Shown: positions 1 through 13,622 of the stretch, piece after piece
Position numbering within the stretch: position 1 is the stretch's first letter
How the letters are laid out: each line of letters starts with the position of its first letter
Program-made: the position numbers and the translations under genes
The notes under the pieces: generated by a model
The model's database searches: none
Told to the model about the DNA's origin: nothing
Seen by the model: only the letters and a program-made list of their open reading frames with translations
NCBI GenBank assembly: GCA_963693315.1
Contig: OY856186.1
Location: 80,357,040-80,421,039, forward strand
DNA: 64,000 nucleotides
Reading direction: 5' to 3'
Source: Diogma glabrata
Lineage: Eukaryota > Arthropoda > Insecta > Diptera > Cylindrotomidae

Positions 1-972
1 TTTTTGTTTTACGATTGAAAATTCAACTTCCAAAACAAAAACGAATAATTAATTATATAATAATTTTATTAGAACAAAAAAGACCAGGATTTTATATTAA
101 ATTATATAATAAAGTAAATTGAAATGATATTATATTTTCTATTTTTCTTTTGTTTTTGTTTCGTTGAAATGGAATGGTTTCTTTAACTGATAATAATATT
201 GTTAATAACTACTAAAAATTTAATTAATTTAATTATTATATATATTGTTTTTTTATTTCTATTATTTTTGCAATCGTAAGCTTGTTAAAATAATTTAACG
301 GTTTTAATATTCATCGTACAGCATTAATTGAATATTGCTTACGGTTGCAATATAATTTATTTTAATAGTAAATTTTTTTAATTATTAATTTTTGTCTCAA
401 GCATGTCATTCACAAAGCATCAGCACTTCTGCAAGAAACCTTAAGTTTCTGTTACCTACTCTACTGAAAAGCATTATTGGATCAACCAGTCTCGCATTGT
501 GAGCCTTTGCTGAGACTTGTCAAGGTTGCATTATTTTAAGTATTGTAAGAATGACGCATTCTATGAAGAGAGGCTAATTAGAACTTTTAAGTACTGATGG
601 GTTCAGGCTTGAGATCCCGTCCATAAGGCAAAACAAAATTCACTGTTTCAGGTTAAACCGTGCTACGTTATCCAAAACCACTCTGAACCTTATAATAAAA
701 GGCACTCCATAAAACTGAGATTCATCAAGCTATAAAAAACCCTGTGTTCAAAAATTTTAGTTTGATTTGAATCCGGATGGGATTTCTTCTTTTCTCCTTC
801 TCGTTATTGCACCTGTACTAGAAATTGTTTCAGACAAAACTTGGTCTGCTCACATGATAATCCATAAAATAAGATCCTGTAATGATAACAACGATTGTGC
901 TAATGCCGATACATTGGAATTGATAAATTTATCAGCATCTCTTTCCGTTTTTATTGCTATTTTTAAAAATTA
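1..972. other. AT-rich non-coding stretch
   Basis: Bases 1-400 are very AT-rich without structure I can name. Bases 400-760 have more balanced composition but no convincing frame. A 68-codon open stretch at 767-973 has no recognisable domain and no ATG at its head. This lies upstream of the Syt1 exons on the same strand and is most simply intron or repeat DNA. Confidence 0.5.
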
Positions 973-1130
973 ATTTGGTGTATTCTACAATATTAGCTTA
1001 ACAAAATCCATTTGGAGCATCAATTCAAATTTAGTTTATTTTACAAAACGTTTTGTCAATTTTACTAAATTTTAGTTGATTTTATTGTTTGTTTGTTTTT
1101 GTTCAACTAATATTGTAGAATAAACCAAAT
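973..1130. mobile_element. Small palindromic MITE-like element
   Basis: The two ends are inverted copies: about 28 bases at 973-1000 (core TATTCTACAATATTAG) match the reverse complement of 1101-1130 with few differences, around a 100-bp loop. A short element with terminal inverted repeats and no coding capacity fits a non-autonomous DNA transposon. Its exact ends and target duplication are ambiguous because the flanks are AT-rich, so the superfamily is not assigned. Confidence 0.55.
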
Positions 1131-1174
1131 TATTCAGTGTTACCCTAGGCCGATAATGTTATGGGATAATTGGG

Positions 1175-1602
1175 AAGTTAGGAAGTTAGTTAGGTATGTA
1201 ATTAGGTAAGTAGGTAATTAGGTAGAAACATAGGTAGATATATAGGTAGGTAGATACATAAGTACATGGATGAGTAGACAGATAGAATAGGCAGTAAGAT
1301 AGGTTGGTCTGTAGGTAGTAAGGTAGGTAGGTAAGTCGGTATGTAGATAGATCGGTAGGTAGATTGGTAGGTAGATAACTAAATAGATGGACAGGAGTGT
1401 AAATAGAGATGTAGGTTAGTAGGTAGGTATGTAGAGCAGTAGGTAGGTACGTAAGAAGTGAGGTAAGTATGTAGTTTGATAGGTAGTTAGACAAGTAGAT
1501 AGGTTGGTTGGTGGGTAAGTAGATAGACAGGTAGGTAGATAGGTAGGTAGGTACGTAGTTGGTTAGAAATTAAGTTAGGTAGGTAGGTAAGAAGGTAGGT
1601 AT
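1175..1602. repeat. Imperfect TAGG/GTAG microsatellite
   Basis: About 430 bases are dominated by imperfect tetramers such as TAGG and GTAG, with scattered substitutions. Read on the minus strand this gives open frames rich in Y, L, P and T (for example YLPTYL), which are products of the repeat and not genes. Confidence 0.85.
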
Positions 1603-4216
1603 GATAAAAGTGGAATAAAATTTGTTTACTATTTATGACAGTATATAATTTTTCATCTGGTAAGAACGCAAATACTACAATTAGCTCCAAATTAGCTCAA
1701 ATTAGCTCTAAAAGAATTGAACTGCAGTTTATCAAGGAAATTATAATCATACTTGTAGTCCTCGTTTATTTAGACAATCTTTAAATTTTCAATTAAGCAT
1801 TAAGCCATCTAAATTTAGTAAGAATATTTTAGAAATTGTTCCGCAGTTTTTGTGGGTTTCCCGACCGTGAATGGGTTAAGATTTTATAAATAATCAATCT
1901 AACATTTAGGTCTTTCAGATCAAAGTAATTCAATAACAATTTATAAAAATTCAATTGAGCTAACCAATAATTGACATGCTTGAGAATTTTTTAATTTATT
2001 CGTTTTTTATATTACAAAGTAATAATTAATTTATAATTAATATTTTTTAATATACATATATTTCAGTAAAACAAACTGTCGGTTAAAAAATATTTAAATT
2101 TTACTTTTTTAAACTTTTTAATTTTAGAACAATTATTATTATTTAATGTTTATACAAAATGTTTGATATAAGGAATAATTTTGTTTAAATATTGTATTGA
2201 CGTAAAAATATTTTTTTTCTCTTTTTTCCTCATATTTTCTCTGCTGTGCTTACGCCTGTGAATGGTTGTGTCTTCAACAAAATATATAAAAATAAAATTA
2301 TTAAAAATAATTATAAAAAATATATAAAAAAATTTGCATGTCTCGCTTCAAAAAAAATATATCAAAACTAAAAACAAAAATTATTCAAATTAACTAATTC
2401 ACGTAAGTATTATTTTAAGATTTTTTGTTCTTTTAATATATTATATTTTCTATCTAAAATTTTTTTATTTCATTTATTTTATTTACTTAAAGTGTATTTT
2501 TATTTTTTTATTATACCTTTTCAATATAAAAAAATCAAATTTTAAAGTCAAATAATTTTTTTTTACAAAATGAAAAAAAATTTTTAATTAAATATAATTT
2601 TGTTTAAAAATTTTTATGAAGAAAAAGTTTTTGTATTATATTTAATTTTTATATAAAGTCGCTAGTTCATAAACTTTAATATGTCAAGCAAAATGTCGAT
2701 AAAATAATTTCAACAATTTTTATTCTCTTTTTCATGTACAATATTATAAAAAAAAGAATAAAATTGTAAAAATTCACCAATGACTTTTAAGTTTAGTAAT
2801 TTTGCAACGGGAACATAAATTAACTAATAATTTCTAAGACTGTACAATAATGTTCGCATAATTTTTTAAAACGAAATTAGTTTCAAAATAAACATAACAT
2901 CCCTAAAATAGTTAATAAAAATTCAATATATATACAAAAACTAACAGAAAAGTTCATTATAAATACAAATACAACAAATTGAAATTATTTTTATTTTTAC
3001 AAACATATATCTCTCCCTTTTAAATAATGAGCTTTTCTCACTTTCTCTTGAGTGAAGAAGACATAATAACTTGAAATTGGAAAAATATATTCTATGAACG
3101 AAAAACAGTGAAAATTTATTATTATTATCAAGTCTGACTTTTAAGCAAAAATTATTTAACTTGAACCGTCACTCTTCTTTCCTTTACAAAATGCATGTGC
3201 TTTAGTGTTTTGGCGGATTCCACAGCTTTTAATCTAGTGTAGTTTGTGTAATTTGATTGTTGATGCTTAGAACGCTTTAAAGTGTGAGTCGCAAAGAGTA
3301 TGCAAAATTAGGCATAAAGTATATTAGTCCAAAAAGGATTACATATTACGCTTTTTGTTCTACATATTAAAGAAAGTTTAAACTTATTTTAACCGTTAAG
3401 ATTATGATGCTATCGTCACGAGTTTTCTATCATATGTCATTGGCACATAAGTTTAAAATTTCTTCAATATACGCTATGTGATGTTTGTTGCAGTTCTTTA
3501 ACTTCTATGCTTATTAATTATAAATTTTAAAGCCAAATTGTTATAATTTTTTTAAATTTATTTCTTAAACACAAATTAGATAATTGAGCTATAAAACATT
3601 AATTTTTTCAGTTGATAGAGAAAAACAAAACAATTCTCATTAATTGAAATATTTTAAAAATTAAAATTGACAAAAGATAAACGATCAAAATTTCATTTTT
3701 GTAGTAATTAGACAAATTTTTTTATTATTCTTTTTTTATTTCTCATAATTTTTTAAAACTATATTTCAAAACATTATACTAAAACTTTACAAGTTATACA
3801 AACCAGAGATAAAAGAAATAATAAATAAGATAAGTATAAACACTTCAAAGAACAATATAAACAAATAATACAATAAAGGTGAATAAGTTTATTGAATAAA
3901 ATATTTTAACAAAAAATTTGAAAATAACCAAACTGCCAGTCTCGTCAATTTTTTTTGTAGTTTTTTTTTTCATTTTTTCGAATTTCAGCTTTTTTAAATT
4001 TTAAAATTAAAATTTGTTAAAATAAATTCAGTTTATTGGTATCATTCAAACAAAATATTAAATAAATTTGAGTGAAGGGGTTAAGCATAATTATGATTTG
4101 ATTATTTATAAAATTCGCAAACTTTAAATCAAATTTCGATTATGACAAACAATATTTCAATGTTTATCATTAAGTATTAGTGTACGATAACTTTAATTGA
4201 ATGTAATTTTTTAATT
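1603..4216. other. AT-rich stretch, nothing recognised
   Basis: Long homopolymer-rich AT DNA with many A and T runs and no open frame of useful length. It lies upstream of the Syt1 exons and is probably intronic. Confidence 0.5.
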
Positions 4217-5047
4217 AAATTGCTTCCAGGTGCAAGAATGTTTGTCTTTATTCGGGCGCCATTATGACATTCTAGGTGTTTTGGATAGAAAAATCCAAAA
4301 CCCGTCAAGATTTACAAATAAAATTGCTCCCAGGTAAAAACTGTTTGTCTCTATTTGGGCGCCATTATGACATTCTAGGTGTTTTGAATAGAAAAGTCAA
4401 AAAGATATCAAGATTTAGGGTGTTTTCTAAACCAGAACTTATTTGAAAATTGAAACTTATTTGTGGAGACTTACTTATTTGAATTAGTAACCTAAAGAGG
4501 TGACTTATTTGGAATTTTTTTTTCTTAAAAAAATTTAATATGATTTAACAGTGTCTAATATTTTTATGTTTGTTTACAAAATGATTTTAAGCAATAAAAC
4601 TTCTTTTTCGATCCCTAATAAAATTAATGTAATAATTTAAAATGAAAAAAATTGTTTTGAAAACTCTTTAATTGATAAATCGTTTTAATTAAATTTATTT
4701 TCGAATTTGCTTATATGTTGCTGTCAAAATAAGTATGCTAAACCATTTAGAATAGCTTTTAAATACTTATTTAAAATGGCGGTGAATAAGTAACATAAAT
4801 AAGTTTCATTTAAGTCGTCGTTTAGAATACAGCCTTAGAAATTAAATTGCTCTCAGGTACAAGAACATTTGTCCCTATTTGGGCGCCATTGTGATATTCT
4901 AGGAGTTTTGGGTACATAAGTAAAAAAACTATCAAGATTTACAAATTAAATAGCTCCAAGGTGCAAGAATGTTTGTCTCTATTTGGGCGCCATTATGACA
5001 TTTAGGTATTTTGTATAGAAAAGTAAAAAATCTATCAAAATTTACAA
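4217..5047. repeat. 104-bp tandem repeat, four units, interrupted
   Basis: Four copies of a unit begin at 4217, 4321, 4844 and 4948. Each carries a conserved core close to TATTTGGGCGCCATTATGAC, which stands out against the AT-rich surroundings. Units 1-2 and 3-4 are each spaced exactly 104 bp apart. Units 2 and 3 are separated by a 417-bp MITE at 4418-4834; removing it restores the array. I see no coding frame. The unit could be a satellite fragment or part of a larger repeat. Confidence 0.8.
4418..4834. mobile_element. PIF/Harbinger-like MITE with TTA duplication
   Basis: The element is bounded by TTA at 4415-4417 and again at 4835-4837. Its ends are imperfect inverted repeats: GGGTGTTTTCTAAACC at the left against GGCTGTATTCTAAACG read inward from the right. 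A 3-bp TTA target duplication with GG-starting inverted repeats is typical of PIF/Harbinger elements. It has no coding capacity, so it would need transposase supplied in trans. It splits a 104-bp tandem array, which makes the target site easy to see. Confidence 0.7.
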
Positions 5048-5266
5048 ACGTAACATTAAAAATATTTTCACCATTAATTTGGTTACATTCTCCATAAAAA
5101 GATACGGTGTTTCACAATGTAAGAATTGTCGTACTATTTATACTAAATCAAAACTACTGCATTAGGATTGATCGATATTTCTGTTTTTAAAAGGTTGGTT
5201 TGTTTGTAATATTAATAGAATACGTTACATACATTGTTTTAAAAACGTTATTCAGGTTATACACGC

Positions 5267-6090
5267 TTCATACAATTCATTCAATTCATTCAATTCACAC
5301 AATTCATTCAACTCATTCAATTCATTAAACTCATTCACTTCATTCAATTCATTCAATTCATTCAATTCATTCAATTCATTCAATTCATTTAATTCATTCA
5401 ATTCATTCACTTAATTCACTTTATTCAATTCATTCACTTCATTCAATTCATTCAATTCATTCAATTCATTTAATTCATTCAATTCATTCAATTCATTCAA
5501 TTCATTCAATTCATTCAACTCATTCATATCATTCAATTCATTCAATTTATTCAATTCATTCATATCATTCAATTCATTCAATTCATTCAATTCATTCAAT
5601 TCATTCACTTAATTCACTTCATTGAATTCATTCAAATCATTCAATTCATTCAATTCATTCACTTCATTCAATTCATTCTAATTCATTCAATTTATTCAAT
5701 TCATTCAATTCATTCCGTTCGTTCAATTCATTCAATTCATTCAAATCATTCAAATCATCCAATTCATTCAATTCATTCAATTCATTCAATTCATTCAATT
5801 CATTCAATTCATTCAATTCATTCAATTCATTCAATTCATTCAATTCATTCAATTCATTCAATTCATTCAATTCATTCAATTCATTCAATTCATTCAATTC
5901 ATTCAATTCATTCAATTCATTCAATTCATTCAATTCATTCAATTCATTCAATTCATTCAATTCATTCAATTCATTCAATTCATTCAATTCATTCAATTAA
6001 TTCAATTCATTTAATTCATTCACTTCATTCAATTCATTCACTTCATTAAATTCATTCAATTCTTTCCAATCATCCAATTCATTCAATTCA
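5267..6090. repeat. 9-bp minisatellite (ATTCAATTC)n
   Basis: About 820 bases of a 9-bp unit, ATTCAATTC, with occasional variants (ATTCACTTC, ATTCATTTA). The stretch 5770-5995 is nearly perfect. Because the period is a multiple of three, the minus strand reads as long NEL tripeptide repeats with no stop. These are a product of the repeat, not a protein gene. Confidence 0.95.
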
Positions 6091-9000
6091 ACGATCAACG
6101 AATAAAACGATCAAATTTATAAAGATATAAAATACAATATAAACTACATTAATTGCTTACCTTACATAAAATAACAAAGACTTACAAAATAAAAGTATAG
6201 CTTTCTTTAATTCAATTCAAAAATAAAATTTAATTTGATAGCTGTTCTGGAGGCTATCAAATAAATTCAATTCTATAATACGAGGCATAAAACAAGTGCT
6301 AAACAAATATGAAATTCAATTCTTGTAACAAATTTTAATTGGTCAGACAGGTAGAAAAGTTACTAGCTCATTTAAGAGAACGTGCACCTAAAATTTACAT
6401 GAAATCTCAGTTAGCATATGAAAAGACATGAGATGAGATCTTTGAAAAAAACCACAATCATTACTTTTCTGTAAGGATATTATGTAGATTTTAACAAATA
6501 TTTATGTGTATAAAAATGCAATGTTTCTTATATTTAAATTTTTTATTTTCTTATCATTTCAAAACTGAAAAGATTGGGAAAAACTGTCAAAATCCAATTA
6601 ACTAAAGAAATTTTCGTTGAAAAAAATTGTATTTTATTTAATTTAAAACATGCGAATAAAAATGTAAAAAAATTAATAAAAATTCAAACAAAATTTAGCA
6701 AGCCAAGACCAAACATTCAAAGTCCTTGAAAGATTATTTCCAAAAAAACACCTAAAGACTCGGTGCTCAAAATCAGGCTTAACTAAATAGAATGTAACAA
6801 TTATTCATACACTTCTTCGTTCATTTAATTTGATATATTGACAATTACAGTCCATTTCGGTAAGTGGATTATAATTTTGATACATCTACATCGATTAAAC
6901 CCAACACAACATAACCAAAAACAAATAAAAATTAAATTTAAAAGATGTTTAGGTTTAATGCTTATTATTTACAAAATGTTTGAATAATGCCAATAAGCAT
7001 TACTGTTGGAAGTTCTCAATTTTAGTAGATTTTATTAGATTGAAGCTTTTTTTCTAATTAGGATTATACATACGCTTTTTTCAAATAATTTTAAAACCAT
7101 TAAAAATTGATAAAAACATTTTCAAATATTTTACATAAAAACAACAACACATACACCATATTTTTTTGTTTTGTATTATTTAATAGTCATATTAAATAAT
7201 ACAATAAAAAAAAATACAAACTAAACCAGCTAACCAAAAATAATTTAACCATAACTCTTTTTTTATAATAAATAAATAAATGAAAACAAAAAAACACAAC
7301 ATACATTACACTTTTAAAACAGGCCTGTTTCTGAATTAAAATAAAGGTATTTACGACAATATAACAAATTTTAAATTTTTAATTTTTTTTTTTGAAATTT
7401 TTTGTTTTGTTTTTAATATTTTAATTGAAAAGTAAAAAGTAAATTTTTTTAGCTAGATAACAAACATTAAATAAATTCTTTTAGTTTAGTTAACAAATCA
7501 TTTATTTGAAAATTAAAATTATTAAATTCGTATTTTTTTTTTCTCAAAATAAAAAAACAAAAGCTGGTTTGAGCTGGGTGTTAAAGTTTAAAAAATGAAA
7601 ACGTAAGAAAATATTTCGATTCTAATTATATCGTTTCGGCAAAACAACAATATATCAATCGATCTTTGTAAATAATAAAAATATTAAAAAAAATAAAATT
7701 TTAAATTAATAATAATTTAGTTTTAATTGGCATTATTGGATTATAATTTTGTTTTATATGTAACACTGTGTATTACTATTATATTATTAACGTTATTATT
7801 ACTATATTTATAAATTATTTAATTTACTTCATACAAACATCTATTATTTTATTATTATTGTTTTAAATTTATTTTTCTTCTAAAGATGTAATTATAGACT
7901 TATTTCTTTACTGCTAAGTAAACTAAATTCCATTAACACATTTCATAGACATTACTTAATTTTAATCTCCAAAAATCTATGTATAAAATCAGATTTTCCT
8001 TGGACTTGCTTCATTTTTTTTTTATTTTTATTTTATCGAAAAATATATGATAAATCTAATGCTTGCTGCCATTGGCACTTAACCAACTTGCATAATTCTA
8101 ATTCTTATTCATTATTACACAAAATTCTTCTTTAAAGTACAAAAAACTTAAGTTCAAAATAAAATTCAAACAAATATGTAATTTGTCACTAACAATACAC
8201 CGACCTCAATATTGTGGTAAATTTTTATTGAAGTTTGATGTAATAAGTGGGGTCTTACACTTCTTTTACAAAAGTTGATGTATTATTAAAAAGTGACAAA
8301 TTTTTTTAATTTGATAAACATTTCACAAAGTACGTTTTACAACGTTCGCTCAGTTGGTCCATAAATAGTTTTATTGTTTTACTCGATAAAATTTTGTTTC
8401 CAAATTATTCATAAACAATACATAAACATAGTTATTTATTATTTTATTTTTCATATACTTGATGTTCGCATTTAAATATTACATTAGTAACTTGTTTTAT
8501 TTATTCATTGACTATCATTTTATTTTTATAAATAACAAAAATGCTTTCTTCCCAAACATTTAATTTTCTTCCAATTTCAGTTTATTTTTTTATTTGTATT
8601 CATAGAATCATATATAATGTGAATTATATTAAAAATTACCTAAACTCTTAAGACCGCATGAAATAAATACCTAAATGAACCTTGGTTGAATTTAATGAAA
8701 ACAATAACAACCGAACTATAAAGTATTTAATTTGCTATATTGTACAGAAATTAGCTTAGTGAAGTAAAGATCTAGTTAAACGTATGTAATCCAATAGATG
8801 TATATGGTTAAGCTAAATGAAACTTACTTTCGTTTGAATGGTATTTCTTTCAACAAAAAAACCTAAATTTCTTAATACTTTTGTGCAAATTTATTATTTT
8901 TTGTTATGCAAATATACAAAACATGAACCGCTTCTCAATAATAACTAAATATGAGTTTTTAAAATGAACTTCTCTTTTGGAAAAGGGTACAAACAATTTT

Positions 9001-11734
9001 TTTTAAATATTATAAAATATAAAAATCATCTTTAATCAACACAATTCAAGAACAACAGTGTTCCCTCTATAGTCAAAAATATAATTACAATTCTATATTT
9101 GCGTTTTATACCAATCTATTAGTATTTTCACTCAATGGAAGTTAACGTCATTCTTAAAAAATGACTATATTATTACCATATCTATCTATGTATTAAACAC
9201 CTGATTCAATCCAAGTATTCATTCATGTTTGTTGGTTTGGGATTTTATTTCAAGCTTTATTAGAGGATATTAAAATTCCATGAGCAATATTGTGAAATAA
9301 AATTTATTAGGCAATATATTGAAACAAACCGATTTTTATATTTTAATGTTGATTTAAGAGTAACGAATTATTGGTTACCTTATTTATTTGCCAAAGTATT
9401 TTTACAAATAAAAATTAAAAACAAATAATTAAATTTATTCAATTTCAAAAACAAAATATTAATTAAGTAAATCAAATAAAATAAACCAAAAACACAACAC
9501 GAGTGACAGCGAACGGTGATAAAAAAATATCTAAAATGTCACAAGTGTACACAACAAAAGCGAATGCTTCGGCAGATAAAAGAAATACAACAAAAAAACG
9601 AGAGCCTAAAAAAAATTACATATAACATTTATATTAATTCATTTCTGATGAAAAACTTTTATAATGGCTTCTCTTAAAAATATTTATACAATGCAGTGAG
9701 TAACGAAACGACACATCAAAAAAACCGATTGGAACTAAGAAAAATCAAAATCATAAGATTCGGACAGCAACACACAGTTTAAGCCACAAATTAGATAAAA
9801 ATCGTAAATGTCTCGACGAATAGGTCCTTAGCTCTGTTTGTATTTTATGTTTACTATATGTTTTAATTTAACAGATGTTGTCGCTGAAGGTCATAGTCCG
9901 TGATGTGCGTTATTCTACAGATTATAACCAAAATGTTGCTCCAAAAAAATACGGGACTAGAGTACAGGAGATTCTCACATAAGTAGATCAAAAATAACAA
10001 AAACTGTACAAATCAAGGAAAACTGATATGAAAAACATCATCGCTAGCAAATATTTTTTTATCAAATAAACATAAAAAAGATAGACAAATTTAGAACTCT
10101 TTTTTTCATTGTAATTGCTTACAATTTTCAAATAAGGTTCTCTATACCATTTGAAAAATTATTGAAAATGGATAAATACATTTTCGAGCAATACTTAGAG
10201 TAAGTAAGTTTAGCTTTACTATAAGTAAAGACAATTTAGAAACTGACGTAAGCTTGATCTAAATTATCCTGACAACTACAGGACAGGACAAAAGGAGATA
10301 ATACTTGGTTTATTTAAAAATGTATCACTAAACAGGATTTCTAGAAGCAGATAGTTTCTATAGGAAACGGGAGTGTAATCCATTTCCCGAACCCGAAGGG
10401 GAGGTTGAAGTTTTGTTGTTACGAAGAACAGAGATACCAGCCACCTCAACTATACTCATAGTATACACTCATAGTCCAATCTAGTTTCTTTCGATGTTGG
10501 AATTTTCAGAACGAGAGGCATATGTTCCACAACTGTATACAAACGCGACAACCAGCCTTCTGTTACGAATTTAGTTCACCAGATGTTATTAAGTCTATAT
10601 ATATTATTTGTTCAAGAAACGCGAAAGAAGAGATAAATAGGGCGTATCTTGTGTTAAAGCTTTTGGTTTAATTGATGCTTCGTGTTAATAGTTGTAGAAC
10701 CGTATTGCTGTTTACTATCTCTAGCTGTTGATTGATTTTTATAATTATATTTTCTTTAATTTGGATTATTTCCTTTCAGTTTACAGTAATTTTTCAAGTA
10801 ACATCACTATTTTGATAATCATATTTCTAGTTGATTTGTAACACCGTCGCAATTTACTTTGGCTCCAAACTTGGTGGGAGTATTTGTTACACTATTTTTC
10901 TACATAATATTTCACTTTCTTTCAGTTCCTTCATAATTTCTGACACTCTTTGTTCACTTGATAAACCAATTCAACAAACTACGAATATTACCGCTGTCAC
11001 CAATGTTATTTAATCACTTTATTGAGTCACAACAACAGAAACTTTTAGTTAACGCAACCGACGGAGTTGTATATTATATTAAAGTTTGTGTTTTGTATTA
11101 CATTTTACTTTTAAGGAAGAACAACTGGAGAGGTTATAATTCTACTTTAATGAATGTTGATATTAGACATAAATCTTAAAACACAAATCCCAACCAACAA
11201 AATTGAATGAATTTTTGAAGTAAGCGAGGCTTAAAACAATATTTAATAAAATTTTAACATGGACTTGAAGAATCTATTTCTATTTGTGGTATTAGTGCCG
11301 AGTTATAAAACCTTGTTAAGGCTAATAAAATGACAAAGTGACCCCGTTTTTCAATCAAAACTTAAATTTAACTTTAAACAACTCATCACCATCAACATTT
11401 GTTTTTTAATTTTATATAATTTCTAATTTAAGTGTATGTTAATGTATCCCTTACTTATCACATCTATATATCACGAATTACATTTATTTTGTTTGGTTAC
11501 AATTTATAAACTCGTTGACTTTGGCATCAAAATGATATTTTTTATGCCAACCAACTCTGTTTATTATTTTTATCTTATTTACCTAAACTACGTATATGTT
11601 TTGTTTTTATTTCTCAAAAATTTCATCATTTTATTTTTCATTTTTAATATATAAATATTTATATTTTTTTTTTAAAGATATAAAACTGTTTAATATAATA
11701 ATTGTTGTTATTTTTACTATTTCAATTATTATAG
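6091..11734. other. Intron upstream of Syt1 C2B exons
   Basis: AT-rich DNA leading to the acceptor AG at 11733-11734. I looked on the + strand for the C2A and linker exons of Syt1 and saw none. Bases 10250-10600 have somewhat higher GC but no recognisable frame. The intron feeding the first visible exon is therefore at least 11.7 kb. Confidence 0.6.
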
Positions 11735-12103
<369 letters not shown>

Positions 12104-12237
12104 ATCCCTATGTTAAAATTGCTCTTATGCAGAATGGAAAACGATTGAAGAAGAAAAAGACAAGTATCAAAAAATGCACATTGAATCCATACTACAATGA
12201 GTCTTTCTCATTTGAAGTACCTTTTGAACAAATACAA
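12104..12237 (+). CDS. Syt1: Synaptotagmin 1, C2B exon with polybasic strand
   Basis: Two bases complete the aspartate codon from the previous exon, then 44 codons follow: [20 protein letters not shown] through to FEVPFEQIQ. The KRLKKKK run is the C2B polybasic patch on strand 4, the family site for PIP2, AP-2 and SNARE contact. [13 protein letters not shown] is the strand that follows. The exon is bounded by acceptor TTTTACAG and donor GTATGC at 12238 and ends in phase 0. Reading past the donor soon loses similarity to synaptotagmin, which supports the splice site. The next coding exon in the window is 11.2 kb downstream at 23418. Confidence 0.95.
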
Positions 12238-12917
12238 GTATGCGAGAATGTATTATACAAAAATTATAAATGTTTTCTGTGTCGTAAATATGTTATCATT
12301 ATATTTAAGTTATTATATTTATATTAAATATATTATTGTTGGTGTTGTGAAATTTAACAAACATACTAACCAAATTTAATAGTATTTAAATATTATAATT
12401 TTTTTTGTTTTGTTTAATGCTTGAATTGTTAACTATATTTTACCCCAAGCTATATCATTTTATTATTTATGTCATGTATTGAAAATGTAGAGCCCAAATG
12501 ATAAAAAAAATTATTAACAACGAGGTATAACTTAACACTTGATTTAATAATCACGAGCGTAAAGCACCCAATAGTTTTGTATTCTTATATTAGTAAAAGT
12601 AACATTTGTTGAACATTTTATTTTTTGGTTTTAGTCGCGTAATAATGATAAATGTATCGCAATAGCTACAGTTCCGATAATTCAAGTCCACAATAAATAA
12701 CAGTAAATACACGACAAAAATAATTCCTGCTGAGCAAGATAAACAAAGTTTCCAAATTCAACACAACAATTTGTTGGATATTTATTAAATATAAAACTCC
12801 AGTTCAATGTTATGTCGTACTTTTAGGCTGCCAAATAATCCATCTTGATACTTAAAATATTATTTTTGTAAAAATTTGTTTTCCATAAATAAATTTCCAC
12901 TGTCTAATAAATAGAAG

Positions 12918-13350
12918 TGAAAATAAAGTTAACACATTAGATTTGCATAAATGTCATAACAACACGAGCCAGCTATTTTTGATTTTTGACGTCGTTTTGG
13001 TAGCTGTAGATGTAGTAGAGATGATGCTGGAGGTTGCTAGCGGTATTGATCCGTGTAATGATACTTGCTGTAATTGATGCAGATGTTGAGCGGGTATCCT
13101 CTTCAAATCAGGAAAATAAAGTTGACACATTAGATAGGGCATTTTTAAAAATGTCATAACAACACAAATGAGTTATTTTTGATTTTCGACGTCGGGGTCA
13201 CCAGTTTTGGTAGCTGGAAGTGTAGTAGAAATGATGTTTGATACTGCTAGGGGCGTTAATCCGTGTGATGATACTTGTTGGAGTTGATGGAGATTGTGAC
13301 AGTGCCGGTCACGTATGCATTTATGCAAATGTGTTAGCTTTATTTTTAGA
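12918..13350. repeat. 200-bp tandem duplication plus inverted fragment
   Basis: Two copies of a roughly 200-bp unit are in direct orientation; ATGTCATAACAACAC occurs at 12951 and 13151. Each copy includes a GTAGTAGA-ATGATG block and a CCGTGT-ATGATACTTG block. A short inverted copy of the unit start follows at about 13316-13350. Minus-strand open frames across it are similar to each other only because of the duplication, and no known domain is seen. Confidence 0.75.
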
Positions 13351-13622
13351 CCAATTTTCAGTCGTCCAGTATCTTCAACATTTACTAATTGTCCCTCATC
13401 ACTACTAGGTAGCACTAAATAGTTATTTTTGATGAACCTCTTTCTTTTATTTGGAAAGAATTGTATTATTACGTGCTTCATTCGAGTCGTTTTCAATATA
13501 CAATAATACACATAATATTCTAGCATTTATTTGTATCTACATGAAATTTTTCTTAATCTATTAAACAGTACGAGGAGATGCAAAATTTATTTATGGAGAA
13601 GAATTTTTTACAACACTAATAT

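Noticed and set aside
767..973. 68-codon open stretch on the + strand
   Set aside because: No recognised domain, no ATG at its head, and it runs into a palindromic element; coding not supported.
1186..1690. Minus-strand open frames rich in Y, L, P, T
   Set aside because: They translate the TAGG/GTAG microsatellite and have no domain.
5411..5996. NEL-repeat open frames on the minus strand
   Set aside because: They follow from a 9-bp repeat with no stop in that frame; no unique sequence is attached.
6330..6420. IGQTGRK-like reading that recalls the GIY-YIG motif of Penelope
   Set aside because: Only about 12 residues match in one frame and the flanks do not continue the similarity; possibly chance or a tiny relic.
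12954..13526. Two minus-strand open frames with shared HQLQQVS segments
   Set aside because: The similarity comes from the 200-bp tandem duplication; no domain and no support for coding.
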